Origin: Planctomycetota bacterium
GTDB lineage: Bacteria; Planctomycetota; JAJSAM01; JAJVHW01
NCBI GenBank assembly: GCA_022072415.1
Contig: JAJVHW010000110.1
Span: forward strand, 1-34,460
Direction: 5' to 3'
Length of the DNA: 34,460 nucleotides
The position numbers and the translations under genes were made by a program. Below the pieces are notes generated by a model. The model made no database searches, was not told the origin of the DNA, and worked only from the letters and a program-made list of their open reading frames with translations. Positions 1 to 6,835 of the stretch are shown here, one piece after another. The first letter of the stretch is position 1; each line of letters starts with the position of its first letter.

Positions 1-34
1 CTCCTGCATCCCGCCCCGGGGTATGGTGGTCGTG

Positions 35-97
35 CGTCGAGGAGGGGTGCAGCGGAGGCCTCGCTACGCTCGGCCTCCGCTGCACCCCTCCTCGACG
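35..97. repeat. Long perfect inverted repeat (26-bp stem, 11-nt loop)
   Basis: Bases 35-60 are the exact reverse complement of 72-97, leaving an 11-base loop at 61-71 (tcgctacgctc). The stem is GC-rich and has no run of T on either side, so it is not a classical intrinsic terminator. It lies immediately left of the first broken MBL-gene fragment, so it may be a boundary structure of the insertion array, a REP-like element, or a bidirectional transcription block. The sequence is certain; the role is not. Confidence 0.85.
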
Positions 98-127
98 GGG
101 ATGCGACAACTACGCTGACACCTGGGG

Positions 128-345
128 ACCTCGACCTCGGCTCGCTCTCCTTGGACGTCATCCCGTGCGGGGAGTTCCGCCTGCTGACAGGGTCCTCAGC
201 CCGAAGGGCAGGAAGACGAGGGGTTGGCTTTCATGGAGAGACATGTCGAACCGACCGATGACCTACCAGGAAACTGCCCATGAGTCGACGCATGGGAAGA
301 TCGGATCTCCCCTGACGGACGCCGGTGTTCGGGCGGATTCGCGGG
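128..345 (+). repeat. Duplicated leader R1: MBL-gene 5' relic plus shared leader
   Basis: This 218-base segment aligns without gaps to 1064-1281, with roughly a dozen mismatches by eye. Its first 56 bases (128-183) match codons 2-20 of the intact MBL-fold gene at 2778. The ATGC of the start is replaced by GGGG, so no MBL reading starts here. After base 183 the sequence leaves the MBL gene and continues as a leader seen only in R1 and R2. It ends about 30 bases before the small membrane protein gene at 377. Confidence 0.85.
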
Positions 346-376
346 GGTTCTTCAAGAGAGTTTCGAACGCCGAAAA

Positions 377-691
377 ATGAACTCGCAGGACGAGCATCAG
401 GTGAGGTCGAGTCCCGGGTGTCGTTCGCTCGCGTTGGTGCTCATTGTTGCCCTCGGCGTGGCGTCGATCGCCGAGTCGGTTCGATTGCGCTTCTTCCCCT
501 CAAACGAAGGGCTGGGACTGAACGAGGCGTTTCGAGCGGCGGTGCTTGTCGTTCCGGGACTGCTCACGGTGATCATCTCTTGCCTTCACATCATCCTGAC
601 ATCGCAGAAGTCGCCGCTCTGGTCGCGGATCTTGTGGGGTTGTTTGGGGGCTTCATCGATTGCTTGCTTGGTAATGGTCTTCTCGCTCTGA
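377..691 (+). CDS. Small hydrophobic membrane protein, unknown
   Basis: This 104-residue protein has a polar N-terminus followed by three hydrophobic stretches. They lie roughly at residues 18-36 (LALVLIVALGVASIAES), 52-74 (VLVVPGLLTVIISCLHIIL) and 84-104 (WGCLGASSIACLVMVFSL), so it should be an inner-membrane protein with two or three crossings. I recognise no family. The ATG at 377 has no clear Shine-Dalgarno site. The gene is richer in A/T and in T-ending codons than the housekeeping-like genes from 2778 onward, which suggests transfer. It follows leader R1, as the gene at 1320 follows leader R2, so it occupies the variable slot of the first cassette. It shares no visible sequence with the other two small proteins. 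Real gene likely, function unknown. Confidence 0.55.
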   Translation: MNSQDEHQVRSSPGCRSLALVLIVALGVASIAESVRLRFFPSNEGLGLNEAFRAAVLVVPGLLTVIISCLHIILTSQKSPLWSRILWGCLGASSIACLVMVFSL

Positions 692-1043
692 ACGAGTCCG
701 CACTTGCGCGCCGCGCGTTCGTCCGGCGTGTCTGGCGGTGTGGTCGGCACTGTAGGTCGCCTCACGCCAACATGCGGGCCTGTGGCTGCGCTGCGACGGT
801 CAACACCGGGCCTACATGACGTGGCCGAGCTGAAGATCGAGCTGCTTCCGGACGCACGCCTCGGTTCGACGCAGATCCGCCTGGAATCGTCCTCGGACCC
901 CGACGGGCCGCGACGCCACGCTCGCGACCGCTGTCATCGCGAGAGCGACATGCGCCGGCCGCGACGGCTTCAGGGCAGCGAAGCGACGATGGCGTCAACG
1001 CGACCGAGGTGGTTGCCTCACCTCTCGCGGTCTCTTCGGTCGC
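692..1043. other. Intergenic stretch, no gene recognised
   Basis: Open frames exist on both strands but none has a convincing start, a family signature or codon use like its neighbours. The stretch ends at the GTGTAAC motif that opens the second MBL-gene relic. It may contain decayed insertion DNA; I see nothing that names it. Confidence 0.5.
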
Positions 1044-1281
1044 CGTGTAACCTCCCGGCATGCACCTCGACCTCGGCTTGCTCTCCGTGGACGTCATCGC
1101 CTGCGGGGAGTTCCGCCTGCTGACAGGGTGCTCAGCCCGAAGGGCAGGAAGACGAGGGGTTGGCTTTCATGTAGAGACATGTCGCACCTACCGATGACCT
1201 ACCAGGGAGGTGACCATGAGTCGACGCATGGGAAGATCGGATCTCCCCTGACGGACGCCGGTGTTCGGGCGGATTCGCGGG
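1044..1281 (+). repeat. Duplicated leader R2: promoter-like motif, MBL-gene 5' relic and shared leader
   Basis: It begins with GTGTAAC followed by an ATG at 1061, the same arrangement as in front of the intact MBL gene. Bases 1061-1119 match the first 59 bases of that gene with a few substitutions. From there it switches to the leader shared with R1; the 1064-1281 part aligns with 128-345 base for base. The relic frame reads MHLDLG and soon stops matching the MBL protein, so it is not a functional gene. It precedes the small anchored protein at 1320. Confidence 0.85.
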
Positions 1282-1319
1282 ACGATGTTGCGCAAGAGAG
1301 TGTCGTCGGCCGATGTGGG

Positions 1320-1700
1320 ATGGCTCACGAGAGAACGGTGACGCTGTGTTTCGTGTTGGTGGCGGCGGTTCTGTTTGCCTTCTTGTGGGTGTGCGTTTCG
1401 AGCGCGCAAGACGCGGTTGTTGTCGTGAATGACGAGGCGGCGGATGTTGAGGACGTCCGGATTCGCGTCATGACGATCGGCGCAGGGAGGACGATTGCTC
1501 AGGGCCACGAGCTTGCCTTGAGGCAAGGGGAGGAGATGGTCCTTCGATTCCGCAGCGCAGATGTCGAGGTTCATGTGACATGGGAGTCCTCCGGTCGGAC
1601 GCGGTCCTTTTGTCTCGACTATGTGGACATGTGGAGTGGTGAGTATCTCAGGGTCGGACTGGGTGACCTGGTGAGCGTGAGGTACGCGGATGAACGGTGA
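1320..1700 (+). CDS. Small membrane-anchored protein, paralogue of the one at 2333
   Basis: This 126-residue product starts MAHERTVTLCFVLVAAVLFA, which is a signal peptide or N-terminal anchor (about residues 7-27). A short extracytoplasmic domain with alternating hydrophobic residues, likely beta-rich, follows. I chose the ATG at 1320 because it places the hydrophobic segment at the N-terminus; the longer open frame upstream runs through repeat R2. Its mature part resembles the protein at 2333-2707: both have LRxGE, then RS, then VxVTW, then F and DY in the same order with similar spacing. The base composition is less GC-rich than the chromosomal-type genes. A GTG at 1697 overlaps its stop (GTGA) and opens a further frame that I do not trust. 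Family unknown. Confidence 0.6.
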   Translation: MAHERTVTLCFVLVAAVLFAFLWVCVSSAQDAVVVVNDEAADVEDVRIRVMTIGAGRTIAQGHELALRQGEEMVLRFRSADVEVHVTWESSGRTRSFCLDYVDMWSGEYLRVGLGDLVSVRYADER

Positions 1701-2056
1701 CGACTGGATACGACGTAGGGAAGTTCGGCTCGGTCCGTGTCAGGACCGGGTCCGTCGTGCGACTGGTCCCGTTCGTCACGTACGTCGAGTGCGATCCATC
1801 CACGTCAGGTTGCCCTGTTCCTGCAGGATCGCAGGCGGGACTCTCCTGGGGAGTTGAGCCCATGACCGATCCCGTGAGTGCCCTGCTGCGCTGCCTTGCT
1901 CAGGACGCTTCGGTCCCGAGTCGTTCGCCGAGTTCGCCTGCCGCTCCCCGATGGAGCGGGCGTGCCGGACGTTGCTCCGCCGCTGGAAGTGCGGCCGAGC
2001 CAAGCAGGATTGGCCATGGGCGCCGGGGCAGGTCCCTTCGGCCGCCCCCTGCCGCT
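1701..2056. other. Stretch without a trusted gene; possible coupled frame
   Basis: A plus-strand frame could start at GTG 1697, overlapping the previous stop, and run to 2197. Its first 50 or so residues look plausibly protein-like (GKFGSVRVRTGSVVRLVPF). The rest becomes arginine/proline-rich low-complexity and runs through the MBL relic out of frame, so at best it is a truncated gene. Another frame near 1951 also enters the relic. I recognise no family in either. Confidence 0.35.
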
Positions 2057-2288
2057 CGTGTAACGTCGAGGCATGCACCTCGACCTCGGCTCGCTCTCCG
2101 TGGACGTCATCCCCTGCGGGGAGTTCCGCCTGGACGGCGGGGCGATGTTCGGGCAGGTGCCGCGGCCGCGGTGGGAGGGGCTGGCGCGGCCGGATGAGCG
2201 GCACCGGATCGCGATGGGGACGAACGCCCTGCTCGTGCGGGGGGCGCAGTTCACGCTGCTGATCGAGTCGGGGTGCGGGACGCGGTGG
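2057..2288 (+). repeat. Exact 232-bp duplicate of the 5' end of the MBL-fold gene
   Basis: Bases 2057-2288 are identical to 2762-2993 with an offset of 705. The copy includes the GTGTAACGT promoter-like motif, the ATG (2073) and the first 72 codons of the MBL gene. After 2288 the sequences diverge completely: the relic continues into the ribosome-binding site and gene at 2333, the intact copy into the MBL catalytic region. The relic lacks the HxHxDH metal site and cannot encode an enzyme. Perfect identity means this duplication is recent or kept uniform by gene conversion. Confidence 0.95.
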
Positions 2289-2332
2289 TTGGCGTCGAGT
2301 CGAGTAGGACATCGACGAGAGGAGGCGCATCT

Positions 2333-2707
2333 GTGACCGATGCCATGTGGCGTTCTGTGGTACGCGTTTGTGTCGCCGCTGCGATCGTCGTTGTCCTCGC
2401 TGTGGCGATGGTGGCCTCGCGCGCATTCACGAGTCATCTTCAAGTCGTGAACACATCCAATTGCGATTTGACCGACGTGCAGGTGGTGATTGCGTCGCTC
2501 GGTAGTGAACGTGTGCTGGAGACGCATCGTGAGCCGGTACTTCGCGCTGGCGAGTCGTTGAGCGTGTGGAATTGGCGAAGTGATTCTTTGGTGCGAGTGA
2601 CGTGGGTCGCGATCGACAAGCAATCTGAGTTTGTCGATTATTGCGTGGATCGAGGCGCCAGATGGATCATCGAGTTGAGAAGTGACGGAAGTGCGGGTCG
2701 GCGCTGA
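2333..2707 (+). CDS. Small membrane-anchored protein, paralogue of the one at 1320
   Basis: This is a 124-residue protein. The GTG at 2333 is chosen because GAGGAGG at about 2319-2325 sits 7 bases before it and it keeps the whole N-terminal anchor (WRSVVRVCVAAAIVVVLAVA, about residues 5-27). The outer domain carries LRAGE, RS, VRVTW and FVDY, the same order as in the protein at 1320, so the two are diverged copies. Each mature domain has one or two cysteines, possibly for disulfides. Codon use is visibly less GC-biased than in the MBL gene that follows. It lies between the exact MBL-gene relic and the intact MBL gene. Function unknown; a lipid-free anchored beta-domain protein is the most that can be said. 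Confidence 0.65.
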   Translation: MTDAMWRSVVRVCVAAAIVVVLAVAMVASRAFTSHLQVVNTSNCDLTDVQVVIASLGSERVLETHREPVLRAGESLSVWNWRSDSLVRVTWVAIDKQSEFVDYCVDRGARWIIELRSDGSAGRR

Positions 2708-2765
2708 TCGATAGCGCCATTCAGTCCGACATGCTTAAATGGTCAGATGGGGCCCGACACCCGTG

Positions 2766-2771
2766 TAACGT
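2766..2771 (+). promoter_or_regulatory. Candidate -10 box of the MBL gene (TAACGT), leaderless arrangement
   Basis: TAACGT sits 6 bases before the ATG at 2778 and is preceded by TG two bases upstream, as in an extended -10. No good -35 is visible. The same motif is preserved in the relics at 2061 (TAACGT) and 1048 (TAACCT), each 6 bases before the old ATG. Transcription would begin at or very near the start codon. Confidence 0.45.
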
Positions 2772-2777
2772 CGAGGC

Positions 2778-3623
2778 ATGCACCTCGACCTCGGCTCGCT
2801 CTCCGTGGACGTCATCCCCTGCGGGGAGTTCCGCCTGGACGGCGGGGCGATGTTCGGGCAGGTGCCGCGGCCGCGGTGGGAGGGGCTGGCGCGGCCGGAT
2901 GAGCGGCACCGGATCGCGATGGGGACGAACGCCCTGCTCGTGCGGGGGGCGCAGTTCACGCTGCTGATCGAGTCGGGGTGCGGGACGCGGTGGACGGAGG
3001 AGGAGCGGGCGTTCTTCGGGATCGCGGAGCCGGGGGCGCTCACGGCGCGGCTGGCGGCGCTCGGGGTGCGGCCCGATGACGTCACGCACGTGACGGCGTC
3101 GCACCTGCACTTCGACCACGGCGGCGGGCTGCTGACCGGCGAGGGCGGGACGCCGGAGACGGAGGGGGACCTGCGGTTCGGGCGGGCGGTCCATCTGCTC
3201 CAGGGGATCGAGGTGCAGGCGGCGGTCCGGCCGCCGGAGTTCCAGAAGGCGAGCTACCGCGGGCCGTGGCGGCGGCTGCTGGACTCGGGGCTCCTGCGCG
3301 AGGTGCGGGGGACGGAGGAGGTGCTGCCGGGGGTCCGGCTCCGCTGGACCGGCGGGCACACCGACGGGCACCAGGTGATCGAACTCGACGGCGGCGCCGA
3401 CCGCGCGTTCTTCTTCGGAGATCTCGTGCCCACCGCGTGGCACCTTCCACCCGCGTACACCATGGCCTACGATCTCCACCCCATGCAGGTGATGTCGCGG
3501 AAGCGCGAACTGCTCGACCTCTGCGCCGACCGGTCGGCCGCGGCGTTCTTTTACCACGATCCGGACCCGCGCCCCGCCCGCGTGCGGCGCGACGGGAAGC
3601 GGTTCACGGCGGTCCGGGGATGA
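2778..3623 (+). CDS. Metallo-beta-lactamase-fold hydrolase
   Basis: This 281-residue member of the MBL-fold hydrolase superfamily most resembles the quorum-quenching lactonase and glyoxalase II-like branches. The metal site is complete: HLHFDH at about residues 109-114, a later TGGHTDGH (H194/H198), FFFGD with its bridging aspartate, and FYHDPD near the end. Two metal ions would be held in the active site, and there is no signal peptide, so it should be cytoplasmic. The substrate cannot be read from sequence; lactone, thioester or ester hydrolysis are all known in the group. Its stop overlaps the start of the M1 peptidase (ATGA), so the two are translationally coupled. Its first 216 bases are duplicated exactly upstream (2073-2288) and more loosely at 1061 and 128, which marks this gene as the target of the insertions. 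Confidence 0.88.
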   Translation: MHLDLGSLSVDVIPCGEFRLDGGAMFGQVPRPRWEGLARPDERHRIAMGTNALLVRGAQFTLLIESGCGTRWTEEERAFFGIAEPGALTARLAALGVRPDDVTHVTASHLHFDHGGGLLTGEGGTPETEGDLRFGRAVHLLQGIEVQAAVRPPEFQKASYRGPWRRLLDSGLLREVRGTEEVLPGVRLRWTGGHTDGHQVIELDGGADRAFFFGDLVPTAWHLPPAYTMAYDLHPMQVMSRKRELLDLCADRSAAAFFYHDPDPRPARVRRDGKRFTAVRG

Positions 3624-5863
3624 TGCGAAGGCTCCTCGCGGCGTGCGTCGCGCTGGCGGCGCTCGCGTGCCTCGCCGCGGCGCTGGGGCCTCGCGCCGAC
3701 GCCGCCCCCGAGTGGCGCGCGCCGCCGACGCAGCCGCCCGTCCGCTACGCGATCCAGGCGTCGCTCGACACGATCCCCGGCGAGCGCGAACCGCGGCGGA
3801 TCGCGGGCGGGATGACCGTGCTCTGGACGAACACGTCGGCCGAACCCGTGTCGTCGCTCTGGTTCCATGCGTTCGCGAACGCGTTCGCCGACGAGAAGAG
3901 CACGTTCATCCGCGAGGCGAAGCAGGGCGGCGCGGAACTCCCCGACGACATGCGGTTCGGCGGGATCGACATCGACTCGATCGAGGACGCGGTGCTGCGC
4001 ACGAAGCTCGAGCACCGTTTCGTGAGGGACGACGACGGAAACCCCGACGACCGCACGGTGCTGCGCGTCGCGCTGAAGGACCCCGTCGAGCCGGGCGCGA
4101 CCGTGCGGCTCCGCATCGAGTTCGCGACGACGCTTCCCCGCGCGTTCCGCCGGATGGGCGCGTGGCAGGACTTCGTCTTCGCCGCGCAGTGGTACCCGAA
4201 GCTCGGGCGGCACCTCGGCACGGCGTCGCGCACGCCGAACCTCCGCGAGGGCTGGTACTGCGCGCAGTACCACTCCGGCCCGGAGTTCTGCGCGGACTTC
4301 GCGGACTTCGACGTCACGCTGAAGCTGCCGGACGGATGGACGTCGGCCGCGACCGGCGTGCGCGACGGCGCGCCGGCCGCCGAGGGCGGCGTGCGCACCG
4401 AGACGTGGCGCGCCCGCGGCGTCGTGGACTTCGCGTGGACGGCGGGGCGGCGGTCCGTCGAACGCAAGCGCACCGTGAACTTCCGCGAGCCGCCGGCCGA
4501 CGCGGCCTCCGACCCCGTGTGGAGGGAGATCCTCCGCGTGCGGGACTCGCAGGGCACGACGCTCGAGGAGATGGGGCTCGGCGGCGACGTCGAGGTCGTC
4601 CTGCTCCTCCAGCCCGAGCACCTCGACCAGGAGGAGCGCCACTTCGAGGCCGCGCGCACCGCGCTCGGCATGTTCGGCGCGTGGTTCGGTCCGTATCCGT
4701 ATCCGCGACTCACGATCGTCGATCCGCCGCACGGCGCCGGCGGCGTCGGCGGGATGGAGTACCCGACCCTCGTCACCACGGGCACGTCCATCGGCTCGCC
4801 GCAGTCGAACCACCGGCCGGAGACGGTGATCGTCCACGAGATCGGGCACCAGTGGTTCATGGGCATCCTCGCGTCGAACGAATCCGAGGAGGCGTGGCTC
4901 GACGAGGGGCTCACGACATGGGCGACCGCGCGGGCGCTGCACCTGCGCTACGGCGCATCGCTCCCGCTCACGATCGTCCTCGGGCGGCACTTCGAGACGG
5001 AGCTCCCGTACACCTTCCCCGGCTTCGCCGAGGGGTTCAGGCCGGCGGACTGGCTCCCGAAGTGGGCGAAGCCGCCGGAGATGCAGGGAGTCCGGCTCTG
5101 GCGCGATCTCCCCGCTCTCGCGACCGCGGCGGCGTGGCGAACCCGCGACGACCCGATGCTGCCCATGCGCCGGAGCTACCTCCGCGGCGCGGGGTGGGAC
5201 GAGCTCGTCTGCTCCGGATGGCGCTACGCGAGCGGCGACAGCTACCGCGTGAACGCGTATCCGCGTCCCGTTCTGCTGATGGAGTCGCTCGCGCGCACGC
5301 TCGCCGACCGCCACGGCGCCGCCGAGGGCGAGACGCGGATGACCCGGGCCGTCCGCGAGTACGCGCGGCAGCACCGCTTCCGTCATCCGACGGGCGAGGA
5401 CCTCCTCCGCGCGATCCGCGAGCACGCGGAACTCGACCCCGCGCCGCTCTGGGAATCGCTCGCGCGGGCGTCGGGGCTCCTCGACTACGAGCTCTCGCCG
5501 CCGCGCGAGGCGGCGATCCCCGCGTCGTCCGACCCGAAGGCGCCGCCGCGCACGGAGATCGTCGTCCGCCGGAAGGGCGAGGTGTCGGTGCCCGTCACGC
5601 TCCGCGTCGTGCGAAAGGTCGGCGACGCGCCGCCCGTGACCGAGGACCTCCGATGGGACGGGCGAGGGCGGCGGAACACGTTCGTCGTCGAGGGGAAGGT
5701 GCTCTCGGCGGAGCTCGACCCCGGGCGCATCTTCCTCCAGGACGCGAACCGCGTCCGCGACGCGTGGACGGAGCGCGCCGACCCGCGCCCCGCCGTGAAG
5801 TGGGGCGGGCAGACGCTCCTCTGGCTCGAGCACGCGCTCACGACCTACGGGCAGTTCCTCTGA
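3620..5863 (+). CDS. M1-family zinc metallopeptidase, secreted
   Basis: This 747-residue aminopeptidase-type protein starts MMRRLLAACVALAALACLAA, a signal peptide ending near PRADAA, so it acts outside the cytoplasmic membrane. An N-terminal beta domain is followed by GGMEYP (substrate N-terminus recognition, GxMEN-like) at about residues 378-383. The zinc site is HEIGH (H406, E407, H410) with E429 exactly 18 residues later, in WLDEGLTTW. That is the gluzincin M1 signature. The catalytic tyrosine is probably in the segment VNAYPRPVLLMESL. The start codon overlaps the MBL stop (ATGA); a second ATG at 3623 is also possible. The downstream membrane protein starts inside its stop codon, so the three genes form one transcript. 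It could trim peptides in the periplasm; its partners are unknown. Confidence 0.93.
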   Translation: MMRRLLAACVALAALACLAAALGPRADAAPEWRAPPTQPPVRYAIQASLDTIPGEREPRRIAGGMTVLWTNTSAEPVSSLWFHAFANAFADEKSTFIREAKQGGAELPDDMRFGGIDIDSIEDAVLRTKLEHRFVRDDDGNPDDRTVLRVALKDPVEPGATVRLRIEFATTLPRAFRRMGAWQDFVFAAQWYPKLGRHLGTASRTPNLREGWYCAQYHSGPEFCADFADFDVTLKLPDGWTSAATGVRDGAPAAEGGVRTETWRARGVVDFAWTAGRRSVERKRTVNFREPPADAASDPVWREILRVRDSQGTTLEEMGLGGDVEVVLLLQPEHLDQEERHFEAARTALGMFGAWFGPYPYPRLTIVDPPHGAGGVGGMEYPTLVTTGTSIGSPQSNHRPETVIVHEIGHQWFMGILASNESEEAWLDEGLTTWATARALHLRYGASLPLTIVLGRHFETELPYTFPGFAEGFRPADWLPKWAKPPEMQGVRLWRDLPALATAAAWRTRDDPMLPMRRSYLRGAGWDELVCSGWRYASGDSYRVNAYPRPVLLMESLARTLADRHGAAEGETRMTRAVREYARQHRFRHPTGEDLLRAIREHAELDPAPLWESLARASGLLDYELSPPREAAIPASSDPKAPPRTEIVVRRKGEVSVPVTLRVVRKVGDAPPVTEDLRWDGRGRRNTFVVEGKVLSAELDPGRIFLQDANRVRDAWTERADPRPAVKWGGQTLLWLEHALTTYGQFL

Positions 5864-6801
5864 TGAGCTTCGGCGGATCCATCCTGGCCGGGCTCTCCGC
5901 CGTGCGGCGCTCGAAGCGCCTGCTGGGGCTCTCTGCCGTCTCGACGGCGCTGCTCTCGCTCCCCGCGGCGGCCTGGGTCGGGCGGCGCTTCCACGAGGCG
6001 GCGGCGCACCGCCCCGACGCGGTCGATCTCGCGCGGTCCCTCGACCTCGACGTGCTCTTCGACGTGAAGCAGGGCGCCGGCGGCTTCGACGCGGACCTGA
6101 CGGCGCTCGTGGTCGCGGCGCTCGTCCCGTACTTCGTGCTGCGGCCGCTGGTCCTCGGGGGGTACTGCGGCGTCGCGGCCACCGACCGGCGGCTGCCGTT
6201 CGCCACGTTCGTCCGCGAGGGCGGGATCGTCTACTGGAAGTTCCTCCGCATCGCGCTGATCGGGCTCCTCGGGCTCTGGGGCGCGTCGCTCGCCGCGAAG
6301 CCGCTGATCGACACGTTCGACGGGTTCGCGAAGAGCGCGGGCGACGAGGGGGCGGCCGCGCGCTACCGCCTGTTCAGCCACGTCGTCGCGGTCGGCATCC
6401 TCTTCGTGCCCCGGCTCGTGATGGACTACGCCCGGGTCGGCGTCCGGATCCACCGCACTCCGGGCGTGCTCCGGCAGACGGGGCGCGCGGCGCTCTTCGT
6501 GGTGTCGCACCCGTTCCGCACGGTCGGCGTGTTCCTCGTCGCCCGCGGGTTCGAGATCGCGGCGGTGCTGCTCTTCCTGCCGCTCCTCCGCGCGGCCGAC
6601 GGCGCGTATCTGACCACGACCGCGGTGGTCGTCCTGCTCTCGACGGCGCTCGTGGCGCTCCGGGAGGCGTCGGCGATGTTCCACGTCGCCGCGGCGTACC
6701 ACCTCCGCCGGGCGGACGAAACCGCGCCGCCGCCGGCACCCCGCTCGGGGGAGGACGGCCCCGACATCCTCGAGGCTCCGCTCCCGTGGCGCGACTCTTG
6801 A
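5863..6801 (+). CDS. Polytopic membrane protein, unknown
   Basis: This 312-residue protein starts at an ATG that overlaps the peptidase stop (TGATG). About five or six hydrophobic segments are visible: LLGLSAVSTALLSLPAAAWV (about 21-40), LVVAALVPYFVLRPLVLG, FLRIALIGLLGLWGASLA, LFSHVVAVGILFVPRL, TVGVFLVARGFEIAAVLLFLP, and LTTTAVVVLLSTALVALREA. The C-terminal tail is proline-rich and cytoplasmic-looking. The arrangement recalls bacterial proteins that hold several helices without catalytic motifs, sometimes annotated as DUF4013-like, but I cannot assign a family. Tight coupling to the secreted M1 peptidase suggests a role in its placement or in handling its products. Confidence 0.85.
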   Translation: MSFGGSILAGLSAVRRSKRLLGLSAVSTALLSLPAAAWVGRRFHEAAAHRPDAVDLARSLDLDVLFDVKQGAGGFDADLTALVVAALVPYFVLRPLVLGGYCGVAATDRRLPFATFVREGGIVYWKFLRIALIGLLGLWGASLAAKPLIDTFDGFAKSAGDEGAAARYRLFSHVVAVGILFVPRLVMDYARVGVRIHRTPGVLRQTGRAALFVVSHPFRTVGVFLVARGFEIAAVLLFLPLLRAADGAYLTTTAVVVLLSTALVALREASAMFHVAAAYHLRRADETAPPPAPRSGEDGPDILEAPLPWRDS

Positions 6802-6828
6802 CCGGAGCGGCACGGATCCTGCTACCGT
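6798..6828 (+). promoter_or_regulatory. Candidate promoter of the HEAT/VWA gene
   Basis: TTGACC at 6798-6803 and TACCGT at 6823-6828 are separated by 19 bases, a long but usable spacer. The -10 lies 7 bases before the ATG at 6836, so the transcript would have almost no leader. The -35 overlaps the stop codon of the upstream membrane protein. No Shine-Dalgarno site is visible, consistent with a leaderless mRNA. Confidence 0.45.
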
Positions 6829-6835
6829 TCCGGCG

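Noticed and set aside
1128-1319. Longer N-terminus for the anchored protein at 1320
   Set aside because: It runs through the R2 leader, which also occurs at 128-345 in front of an unrelated gene, so it is not coding.
1697-2197. GTGA-coupled frame after the gene at 1320
   Set aside because: Only the first third looks protein-like, and it then enters the MBL relic out of frame; kept as a note in the stretch description.
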